Assembly (NCBI GenBank): GCA_016781635.1
Contig: JADDPY010000565.1
Coordinates: 28,081-39,418 of the forward strand
DNA from: Rubrobacter sp.
Lineage (GTDB): Bacteria > Actinomycetota > Rubrobacteria > Rubrobacterales > Rubrobacteraceae
Length of the DNA: 11,338 nucleotides
Direction: 5' to 3'
The notes below the pieces were generated by a model. That model had not been told where the DNA came from. It saw only the letters and a list, made by a program, of their open reading frames with translations, and made no database searches. Below, one piece after another: positions 6,320 through 11,338 of this stretch (position 1 is its first letter; the number at the start of each line of letters is the position of its first letter). A program made the translations under genes and the position numbers.

Positions 6320-7060
6320 CTACAGCAGCGCCCAGGCAGCGGTGGCGGCGCCGAGGGTGCCGGTGAGGATGACGACGCCCAGGGTTACGGTCCGGAAGGT
6401 CTTGTCGGAGATCCTGTTGAGGAGCGCGGTGCCGAGGACCTTACCGAGGAAGGCGGACGGTACGAGCGCGAGGGCGAGCGGTAGCTGGGCCGCGTCCAGC
6501 AGGCCACGGTTCGCGAGGGCGGCGAGGCCCACGAAGCTCATCGCCAGAAAGTAGAGGGCGCTGGAGCCTCGGAAGGCATGTTTGGGGATGCGGCGCGCGG
6601 CGAGGAGGAGGACTATGGGGGGACCGGCGAGGCCCGTGGAGGTCGAGAGCATGCCGCTCGTCGAGCCCGCGACCACCGTGCCGAACCACCCCTCCGCCCC
6701 CGGAATCCGCACCTCGCGCAGGAGCAGCAGGGCCGAGAAGACCACGACTATCCCGACGCCGAGCCGGATATACAGCGGATCCGCGTAGTACAGCACCTCC
6801 GCCCCGACGAAAACCCCGACGGCCGCCGGCGGAAGAAGCGACAAGACCAGCCGCCGGTCGGCGTCGTGCCACGAGTCCCATACCACCGCGACGTTAATGA
6901 AAACCGAGAGCACGAAGAGGAGCACCACCACGGTCGCCGGCTCGTAGACGAACAGCAGCAGGGGCACCCCGATCAGGGCGAGCCCGAACCCCGTCAGCCC
7001 GGAGACGCTCCCCGAGAGAAAAGCCACGAAGACGGCCACGAGCAGGGAGCTACTCAGCAC
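6320..7060 (-). CDS. TauE/SafE family membrane permease (putative sulfite/organosulfonate exporter)
   Basis: 246 residues from GTG 7060, with GGTGGAAG just upstream. The open frame extends to TTG 7105, but that codon lies inside a terminator hairpin and the extra residues (DPAWGRTFPPR) are not part of the family. From 7060 the protein begins directly with a hydrophobic helix, as usual. About eight membrane segments are visible, and two internally repeated halves each open with a Ser/Gly-rich motif: SGSVSGLTGFGLALIGVPLL near residue 16 and SGMLSTSTGLAGPPIVLLL around residue 133. This is the duplicated TauE layout. Characterised members export sulfite or sulfoacetate, but most are untested, so the substrate is uncertain. 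Its transcript must start within or before the upstream terminator or arise from read-through. Confidence 0.85.
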   Translation of the reverse strand: MLSSSLLVAVFVAFLSGSVSGLTGFGLALIGVPLLLFVYEPATVVVLLFVLSVFINVAVVWDSWHDADRRLVLSLLPPAAVGVFVGAEVLYYADPLYIRLGVGIVVVFSALLLLREVRIPGAEGWFGTVVAGSTSGMLSTSTGLAGPPIVLLLAARRIPKHAFRGSSALYFLAMSFVGLAALANRGLLDAAQLPLALALVPSAFLGKVLGTALLNRISDKTFRTVTLGVVILTGTLGAATAAWALL

Positions 7061-7078
7061 GTCTTCCACCCGGGGGGG

Positions 7079-7123
7079 AAAAGTACGCCCCCACGCCGGA
7101 TCCAAGGATCGGCGTGGGGGCGT
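7079..7123 (-). terminator. Strong intrinsic terminator after the siroheme decarboxylase-like gene
   Basis: A 13-bp perfect stem, CGCCCCCACGCCG (7086-7098) with CGGCGTGGGGGCG (7110-7122), extended to 14 bp by A7085/T7123. It encloses a small second stem (ATCC/GGAT). On the minus strand it is followed by ACTTTT. It lies 27 nt beyond the stop of the 7150-8184 gene, and directly before the TauE start. Confidence 0.8.
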
Positions 7124-7149
7124 CCATATAAAGTTCTACTTGGGGTACG

Positions 7150-8184
7150 CTAGCGTAGAACGCCGGCGTAGAGCCTCTCCCAGGCCTCCATCTCCGGCGT
7201 GAAGTAGCGCACGCGCGTCTTCTTGTACTCGCGGGTGGAGTAGAGCGAGAGCCGCTCGGTGAGGCCGGTCTCTTCCCCCATCGCGTCCAGGACCGACTCG
7301 CACTCCTCCTCGCTGCGGCCGTGGACCATGCTAAACAGGGCATAGGGCCAGTCCTCGTAGACCGGGCGCTGGTAGCAGTGGGAGACCGCCTGGTACTGGG
7401 CAAAGGCCTGGCCGACCTCCTCGACCCGATCCTCGGGCACCTTCCACACGCCCATAGAGTTCGCCCGGAAGCCCGCCTTACGGTGGTACAGGACCGCCGA
7501 GAAGCGGCGCATGATCTTGCGCCGCTGCAAGTCGTAGGCCCGCTCCAGAAGATCCTCGTACCCTAAGCCCACCTGGCGTCCCCACAGGTCGAACGGCCGG
7601 GGCGTAAGCGGTACGTCCTCCTGCAGCGCCTGGATGACCGCCTTGTCCTCGTCGGAGACGTTGCGGTCGGCGCCCGCGCGGTCGGCCTCACCGTACTGCG
7701 GGGCCTCCTTCTTGGCGGTGGCGCCCGCGTTCATGTCGAGCGTCACCCCGATCTTGAAGAGCTTCAGGGTCGGCAGGATGCGCGTCTTGTCGGAGCCGCT
7801 GATCTTGTGTAGTACGTCCACGGTCCCTTCGAGGCCCAGACGAGAGTCCGGGGGGACGGCGACGGTGTACCAGAGGTTGAACGGGTTATTGCGCTCGTAG
7901 TTGTGGGAGACACCGGGATGCGAGTTTATGGCCTTGGCGGCCGAGTTGAGCTTCCCGGCGGGGATGCTAGCGGCGACGAGGGTCGACTGGTAACCCAGGA
8001 CTCGGGTGTCGAAGATCGCGCTGATCTGACGGATCACCCGCCCCCTCTTGAGGGCTTCTATCCGCCGTATGACCTCGTCTCCGGCCAGCCCCAGGGGACG
8101 TCCCAGCGCCGCAAATGGCTCCCGCTCCAATGGAAACTCACGCTGAATGAGGTTGAGCAGGTCCTTGTCTACGGAATCCATCAT
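7150..8184 (-). CDS. Fused AhbA-AhbB-type siroheme decarboxylase (tandem Lrp/AsnC-like domains)
   Basis: 344 residues from ATG 8184 (ATG 8181 directly follows). TTG 8211, 9 nt behind GAAGGG, would add nine residues, so the start is not certain. Two Lrp/AsnC-like units follow each other. Unit one (about 1-165) has a winged-helix start (DKDLLNLIQREFPL), RQISAIFDTRVLGYQS, and HNYERNNPFNLWYTVAVP (His94, Tyr96). Unit two (about 174-344) repeats this as MRRFSAVLYHRKAGF and HCYQRPVYEDWPYALFSMVHG (His269, Tyr271). HxYxR in both halves and the HRKAGF and YxLFxMVHG blocks are typical of siroheme decarboxylases AhbA/AhbB and NirDLGH rather than true regulators. Those enzymes convert siroheme to didecarboxysiroheme for the alternative heme or heme d1 pathway. 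No other heme gene is nearby. Automatic annotation would probably say AsnC regulator. Confidence 0.82.
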   Translation of the reverse strand: MMDSVDKDLLNLIQREFPLEREPFAALGRPLGLAGDEVIRRIEALKRGRVIRQISAIFDTRVLGYQSTLVAASIPAGKLNSAAKAINSHPGVSHNYERNNPFNLWYTVAVPPDSRLGLEGTVDVLHKISGSDKTRILPTLKLFKIGVTLDMNAGATAKKEAPQYGEADRAGADRNVSDEDKAVIQALQEDVPLTPRPFDLWGRQVGLGYEDLLERAYDLQRRKIMRRFSAVLYHRKAGFRANSMGVWKVPEDRVEEVGQAFAQYQAVSHCYQRPVYEDWPYALFSMVHGRSEEECESVLDAMGEETGLTERLSLYSTREYKKTRVRYFTPEMEAWERLYAGVLR

Positions 8185-8211
8185 GCGTGTACCGGGAGTT
8201 GTGCTGACCAA

Positions 8212-8343
8212 AGTTCACGGCCCTTCTCGACGCTTTGACACAGATTATTCACAAATAATAACAGGGAGGATCAAAAATGGTTAGTAATACGCTTACCTCC
8301 GCCACGTTCCGAGAGCATCCTACCCGGCGAACGAGAGGTAAGT
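8212..8343. promoter_or_regulatory. AT-rich regulatory spacer with palindrome and stem-loop
   Basis: This spacer separates the small UDG-coupled gene from the siroheme decarboxylase gene. It holds the perfect palindrome ATTATT-CACA-AATAAT (8244-8259), much more AT-rich than its surroundings. A consensus plus-strand -35 hexamer TTGACA (8235-8240) and a minus-strand TTGATC (8274-8269) to AATAAT (8249-8244) pair with a long 19-nt spacer are also present. A textbook plus-strand Shine-Dalgarno sequence GGGAGGA lies 6 nt before ATG 8277. No single promoter is convincing, but the palindrome is well placed to control the downstream minus-strand gene. Confidence 0.4.
8292..8342 (-). terminator. Stem-loop directly after the small UDG-coupled gene
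   Basis: CTTACCTC (8292-8299) pairs perfectly with GAGGTAAG (8335-8342), and inside it CGTTC (8305-8309) with GAACG (8329-8333). On the minus strand it starts one base after the stop codon of the gene ending at 8344, the usual place for a 3'-end hairpin. The nearest T-run is about 15 nt further on, so it is not a canonical intrinsic terminator. Confidence 0.35.
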
Positions 8344-8547
8344 CTACTCCACCTTCATCTGGGGTCTGGTACCACCTCCTGCGACCCGGAACTCGACGAG
8401 GTAGAAGATGGGCGGGCCCAGGATCACCCACGTCACGGACCCTTCGGCCCCGAGGTCCACCGAGAGTAGATCCGCGTCGAGCCGCACCGCTTCGCCCTGT
8501 ATAAACCTGATCCTCGAACCGTCCGAGGGGGAAGCGCCAGATATCAA
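8344..8547 (-). CDS. Small hypothetical protein coupled to the uracil-DNA glycosylase gene
   Basis: 67 residues from TTG 8547, whose last two bases overlap the UDG stop (TTGA). I do not recognise the family. Reasons to call it a gene: codons are strongly G/C-ending in this frame through the whole stretch (for example GTG ACG TGG GTG ATC CTG GGC), the peptide looks folded, and the frame stops just before a stem-loop. The sequence alternates charged and hydrophobic stretches (RIRFIQGEAVRLDADLL, SVTWVILGPPIFYLVEFRV), which suggests a small beta-rich protein with one hydrophobic stretch of about 15 residues. No Shine-Dalgarno sequence precedes the TTG, so translation would depend on re-initiation after the UDG stop. 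An internal GTG (residue 21) is the alternative start. A role linked to UDG is only suggested by the coupling. Confidence 0.6.
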   Translation of the reverse strand: MISGASPSDGSRIRFIQGEAVRLDADLLSVDLGAEGSVTWVILGPPIFYLVEFRVAGGGTRPQMKVE

Positions 8548-9203
8548 CGCTCGGGCGCAGAGCCCCGTGCCTCCAATGCCTGTCGGTACTCGGCGTAGAC
8601 CGCCTGCACGTCCTTCCACACGGCGCGTTTGGCGCGCACGAGGTCCTCGTCGCGCTGGCGCAGCACGTAGGCCGGGTGGAAGGTCGCCATCACCATCGCG
8701 CCGCCAACCTCGTACCATTTGCCGCGGTCTTTGGTGATCCTGAAGTCCTTGTCTATGATCGTCTTCGCGGCGGGACCACCGAGGCAGAGGATAATCTCGG
8801 GCTTTATCGCCTCCCTCTGGCCCTCTAGGTAGATGTTGCAGGCGTTGATCTCGCCGGCCCTTGGGGGGCGGTTCTTCATCCGGCCGCCCTCGGGCTGGGC
8901 GGCCCGGCACTTGACGGTGTTCGTGAGGTAGACGTCGTCGCGGGTAAGGTCGACGGCCTTGAGGATGTCGTCGAGGAGCTTGCCGGCCCTCCCGACGAAC
9001 GGGAGGCCCGTCGCGTCCTCGTTCTCGCCCGGCCCCTCCCCCACGAGCATCAGCGGCGAGTACGGGTCGCCCATCCCGAAGACCGTGTTGGTCCTGTTCA
9101 GCGCCAGGTCGCACCGCGTGCACACGGAGACCTGACGCGCGAGCTCCGCCAGCCTCTCCTCCCGGTTCTCTCCGCCCTCCGCGACATCGAAAAGGCTGTC
9201 CAA
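8544..9203 (-). CDS. Family 4 (4Fe-4S) uracil-DNA glycosylase
   Basis: 219 residues from TTG 9203, supported by GGAGGA (9215-9210) 6 nt upstream. The protein removes uracil from DNA to start base-excision repair. Family 4 marks are clear: four cysteines for an Fe-S cluster (Cys28 and Cys31 in VCTRC, Cys99 in VKC, Cys122 in NAC), motif 1 GEGPGENEDATGLPFVGRAG (55-74), YLTNTVKCR, and motif 2 HPAYVLR (176-182). The third and fourth cysteines are 23 residues apart, a few more than the about 17 usual, because of an inserted AQPEGGRM loop. The 5' end is divergent from the GlnQ-like gene, with 75 bp between the starts. The 3' end overlaps the start of a small ORF by 4 bp. No promoter could be assigned with confidence. 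Confidence 0.93.
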   Translation of the reverse strand: MDSLFDVAEGGENREERLAELARQVSVCTRCDLALNRTNTVFGMGDPYSPLMLVGEGPGENEDATGLPFVGRAGKLLDDILKAVDLTRDDVYLTNTVKCRAAQPEGGRMKNRPPRAGEINACNIYLEGQREAIKPEIILCLGGPAAKTIIDKDFRITKDRGKWYEVGGAMVMATFHPAYVLRQRDEDLVRAKRAVWKDVQAVYAEYRQALEARGSAPER

Positions 9204-9209
9204 AGAATT

Positions 9210-9215
9210 TCCTCC
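9210..9215 (-). promoter_or_regulatory. Ribosome binding site deciding the TTG start of the UDG gene
   Basis: GGAGGA on the minus strand, 6 nt before TTG 9203. There is no ATG or GTG in frame near it, and the protein starts just ahead of the conserved N-terminal helix. Confidence 0.7.
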
Positions 9216-9278
9216 GATGTGTCATTCGATGGGTTGTTTCTGGTGTTGCGTAACTTAGCACGGTGGCGGGGCGTATAG

Positions 9279-10013
9279 ATGAGCATCATCGAGTTCAAGG
9301 GCGTAAACAAGTACTTCGGAGACTTCCAGGTCCTCGAGGACATCGATTTCTCGGTGGAGGAGGGTGAGGTCGTCGTCGTCATCGGGCCGAGCGGCTCCGG
9401 CAAGAGCACGCTGCTCCGGTGCATCAACGCCCTGGAGCCCATCTCCTCGGGGGAGCTGAACGTGGACGGGATGCGCGTCCACGACAAGGGGACGAACCTC
9501 AACGCTTTACGCAGCGAGATAGGCATGGTCTTTCAAAGCTTCAACCTCTACCCCCACAAGACCGTCGCGGAGAACATCAAGCTCGCCCCCACGAAGGTCA
9601 AAAAGGTCTCCAGGAGCGAGGCCGACGCGCGGTGCGAGAAGCTCTTGAAGAGGGTCGGCATCCCCGAGCAGGCGAACAAGTACCCGAGCAGCCTCTCCGG
9701 CGGGCAGCAGCAGCGCGTCGCTATCGCCCGCGGCCTCGCGATGGAGCCCAAGGTCATGCTCTTCGACGAGCCGACGAGCGCGCTCGACCCGGAGATGATC
9801 AACGAGGTCCTGGAGGCGATGGCCGACCTCGCCCGTGGCGGCATGACGATGGTCGTCGTCACCCACGAGATGGGCTTCGCCCGGCGCGTCGCCGACCGGG
9901 TGGTTTTTATGGACCAGGGGCGAATCGTCGAGACCGGCACCCCCGAGCACTTCTTCCAGGCCCCTCAGAACGACCGCGCGAAGCGCTTTCTCGGCCAGAT
10001 CCTCAACTCCTAG
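9279..10013 (+). CDS. glnQ: Amino-acid ABC transporter ATP-binding protein (GlnQ-type)
   Basis: 244 residues from ATG 9279, with a GCGGGG stretch about 7 nt upstream. It is a complete ABC ATPase: Walker A GPSGSGKS (36-43), Q-loop Gln86 in [11 protein letters not shown], signature LSGGQQQR (139-146), Walker B VMLFDE (159-164) with catalytic Glu164, D-loop SALD (167-170) and switch His196. [13 protein letters not shown] and [20 protein letters not shown] are typical of the polar amino-acid uptake (PAAT: GlnQ/HisP/ArtP) subfamily, which energises periplasmic-binding-protein-dependent import at the inner face of the membrane. No permease or binding protein follows within the window; the next genes are an unknown small protein and a secondary permease. 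The partner genes must lie elsewhere. The subfamily is firm; which amino acid is carried cannot be said. Confidence 0.93.
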   Translation: MSIIEFKGVNKYFGDFQVLEDIDFSVEEGEVVVVIGPSGSGKSTLLRCINALEPISSGELNVDGMRVHDKGTNLNALRSEIGMVFQSFNLYPHKTVAENIKLAPTKVKKVSRSEADARCEKLLKRVGIPEQANKYPSSLSGGQQQRVAIARGLAMEPKVMLFDEPTSALDPEMINEVLEAMADLARGGMTMVVVTHEMGFARRVADRVVFMDQGRIVETGTPEHFFQAPQNDRAKRFLGQILNS

Positions 10014-10045
10014 CAGGTTTCCCGCAACATCCGCTATCGCTCTGA

Positions 10046-10074
10046 CGACTCCTACCGGGAAGCGGCAGGAGTCG
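10046..10074 (+). terminator. Hairpin after glnQ (U-less terminator candidate)
   Basis: CGACTCCT (10046-10053) pairs with AGGAGTCG (10067-10074), and CCG with CGG further in, around a 5-nt loop and one A/C mismatch. It lies about 33 nt after the glnQ stop. No T-run follows, as in many actinobacterial terminators, so it may be partial or only an mRNA 3'-end stabiliser. Confidence 0.45.
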
Positions 10075-10122
10075 GACCTGGGGTAGGATGAGGCAAGGCA
10101 CGATCGCGAAAAGGGGACGCTG

Positions 10123-10521
10123 ATGGACGAAGGCGGCGGCGGACGGCGCTACGTGGCGGGGGACGTGATCCGCATGGAGCTGGCCCTGGAACACGCGATG
10201 AATCTGGCCCGGGTCTTTGTCGCCTTCTCGCACGAGCGGGACCCTCTGACGGAGTTCTACTTCGAGACGGCGTCCTTCCCCGCCGCGGAGGCCGCGACGG
10301 CGGGCGGCGTCAGGAGGAGCCGGGTGCTGCTGGAGTCGCCGGTGCCACCGGAGACGATACCGGGCATCTACACCCTCACCCGCGTCAACGCGTTCTCCGT
10401 CGGCGGCAAGCTCTCGCGGCTGCGGGAAGAGTCGCTCGGGGCCATCCTCGGGTCGAGCTTCGAAGTCGTCGAGGAGCCCACGCAGGCGCCGAGCGTGGCG
10501 GGCCTCGATTTCCTTGCATGA
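10123..10521 (+). CDS. Hypothetical protein, probable small beta-sandwich
   Basis: 132 residues from ATG 10123 with AAGGGGA about 5 nt upstream. I do not recognise a named family. No signal peptide or membrane segment is seen. The order of segments, GDVIRMELALEH, ARVFVAFSHE, TEFYFETASF, then SRVLLESPVPPETIPGIYTLTRVNAF, and finally SSFEVVEEP, alternates hydrophobic strands and turns. It resembles an Ig/fibronectin-like sandwich of the kind seen in small actinobacterial proteins ending with a PGxYxLxRVxA strand. It lies 109 bp after glnQ, behind a hairpin and a weak TAGGAT box. The APC permease starts only 25 bp after its stop, so the two are likely co-transcribed. A link to the permease is suggested only by position. 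Confidence 0.7.
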   Translation: MDEGGGGRRYVAGDVIRMELALEHAMNLARVFVAFSHERDPLTEFYFETASFPAAEAATAGGVRRSRVLLESPVPPETIPGIYTLTRVNAFSVGGKLSRLREESLGAILGSSFEVVEEPTQAPSVAGLDFLA

Positions 10522-10546
10522 TCCGTACCAGTAGAGAGGAGCAACG

Positions 10547-11338
10547 ATGTCGGACTCTATAGGGGTGCCGGAGAGTAAGGTCGAGGAACCGGGGGGGCTA
10601 AAACGCGCCATAGGGCCGCGCTTGCTGCTGCTGTTCATCATCGGCGACATGCTCGGGACCGGGATCTACGCTCGCGTCGGCGGGGTGGCGGCGGTGGTGG
10701 GCGGTGCGATCTGGGTCTCGTTCCTGGTCGCGTTCGTGCTCGCGGGGCTCACCGCGTTCGCCTACTCCGAGCTGGTCACGAAGTACCCGGGGGCCGCGGG
10801 GGCCGCGCTGTACACCAACCGCGCGTTCCGCAACTCGTTCTTCACGTTCATGGTGGCCTTCGCGGTGATCTGCTCGGGCCTCGCGAGCGCGGGGGCGGCC
10901 GCTATAGCATTCGGCGGCGACTACCTATCGGAGTTCATCGAGCTACCGCAGCTTCTGGTCGCGGTCCTGTTCGTGCTCGTGCTCTCGGCGATAAACTTTA
11001 TCGGCATCTCGGAGTCGCTGAAAACAAACCTGGTCCTCACGATCATCGAGCTCTCCGGGCTCTTGCTTATCATCCTGATCGGGGTCCTGGCCATCTTCGA
11101 CGGCTCGGCTCAGCCGGCCCGGGCGTTCGAGTTCAGCGGGGAGTCCGGGACGGCGCTCGCGGTGCTCGCCGGAGCGTCTGTGGCATTCTACGCCCTGGTC
11201 GGCTTCGAGGACTCGGTCAACGTCGCCGAGGAGACCGAGAACCCGAGCCGGACCTTCCCGCGGGCGCTGTTCACCGGGATAACGATAGCCGGCGTGGTGT
11301 ACCTCGCGGTGGCGTTTGTGGCATCGATGGTGGTCGAC
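10547..11338 (+). CDS. APC-superfamily amino-acid permease (3' end outside the window)
   Basis: ATG 10547 is preceded by AGAGGAG at 5-6 nt; the frame then stays open for 264 codons to the window end. The first 20 residues are polar and cytosolic. TM1 contains GDMLGTGIYARVGG (33-46), the Gly-rich unwound substrate-binding segment of APC transporters. YSELVTKYPGAAGAALYT (73-90) follows TM2, and GFEDSVNVAEETENPSRTFP (219-238) is the conserved TM6-7 loop of amino-acid permeases. About seven membrane segments fall within the window, out of the 12-14 expected, so roughly half of the protein is missing. The family takes up amino acids or polyamines by H+ or Na+ symport or by exchange; the substrate cannot be inferred. 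It probably forms an operon with the small hypothetical gene just upstream. Confidence 0.92.
   Translation, partial: MSDSIGVPESKVEEPGGLKRAIGPRLLLLFIIGDMLGTGIYARVGGVAAVVGGAIWVSFLVAFVLAGLTAFAYSELVTKYPGAAGAALYTNRAFRNSFFTFMVAFAVICSGLASAGAAAIAFGGDYLSEFIELPQLLVAVLFVLVLSAINFIGISESLKTNLVLTIIELSGLLLIILIGVLAIFDGSAQPARAFEFSGESGTALAVLAGASVAFYALVGFEDSVNVAEETENPSRTFPRALFTGITIAGVVYLAVAFVASMVVD

Noticed and set aside
7061..7105. TTG 7105 as start of the TauE/SafE gene
   Set aside because: The codon lies inside the terminator hairpin, and the added residues have no counterpart in the family.
7150..8184. Lrp/AsnC transcription regulator
   Set aside because: Two AsnC-like domains carry the HxYxR and YxLFxMVHG blocks of siroheme decarboxylases; a plain regulator would be a single domain of about 150 residues.
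8277..8504. 75-residue plus-strand gene behind GGGAGGA
   Set aside because: Although the start signals are excellent, codon use is poor and most of the frame is antisense to a stretch with strong minus-strand coding bias. Kept only as a finding.

Overview
The window is GC-rich DNA (about 65-70% G+C, strong G/C preference at third codon positions) from a bacterium that is most likely a high-GC actinobacterium. Supporting signs are a predicted F420-type luciferase-like oxidoreductase, frequent GTG and TTG starts, 4-bp stop/start overlaps, and a probable leaderless gene. Overall gene style resembles Rubrobacter and its relatives. That assignment is inference from protein flavour; there is no rRNA here to test it.

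Region by region. Positions 1-452 (minus) hold the 5' part of an FAD-dependent monooxygenase-like gene that runs off the left edge. Divergent from it, 628-2497 (plus) is a tightly overlapping three-gene lipid cassette: a PmtA-like methyltransferase, phosphatidylserine decarboxylase (psd) and phosphatidylserine synthase (pssA). Together they could carry CDP-diacylglycerol to PS, PE and methylated PE or PC. Converging on it is a TTG-started F420-type LLM oxidoreductase (2512-3285, minus). A structured 280-bp divergent spacer follows, then an unrecognised gene (3565-4020, plus) and a type II haloacid dehalogenase-like gene (4132-4845, plus) behind a perfect TATAAT box.

From 4948 to 9203 everything is on the minus strand. 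Read in transcription order it is: a family 4 Fe-S uracil-DNA glycosylase, a previously unlisted 67-residue ORF coupled to it by a TTGA overlap, a fused AhbA-AhbB-type (tandem Lrp/AsnC-like) siroheme decarboxylase homologue, a strong intrinsic terminator, a TauE/SafE permease, and an MFS efflux pump with an operator-like inverted repeat over its promoter. From 9279 to the right edge the genes are on the plus strand: a GlnQ-type amino-acid ABC ATPase without its permease or binding protein, a small protein of unknown function with beta-strand-like sequence, and an APC-superfamily amino-acid permease cut by the window end.

No tRNA, rRNA, CRISPR array, insertion sequence or prophage gene was seen. 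The window reads as ordinary chromosomal metabolism and transport. The points most worth following are the complete PS/PE/PC cassette, the fused siroheme decarboxylase, the UDG-coupled small protein, and the palindromic or alternative-pairing regulatory segments near 3323-3498, 6217-6238 and 8235-8342.
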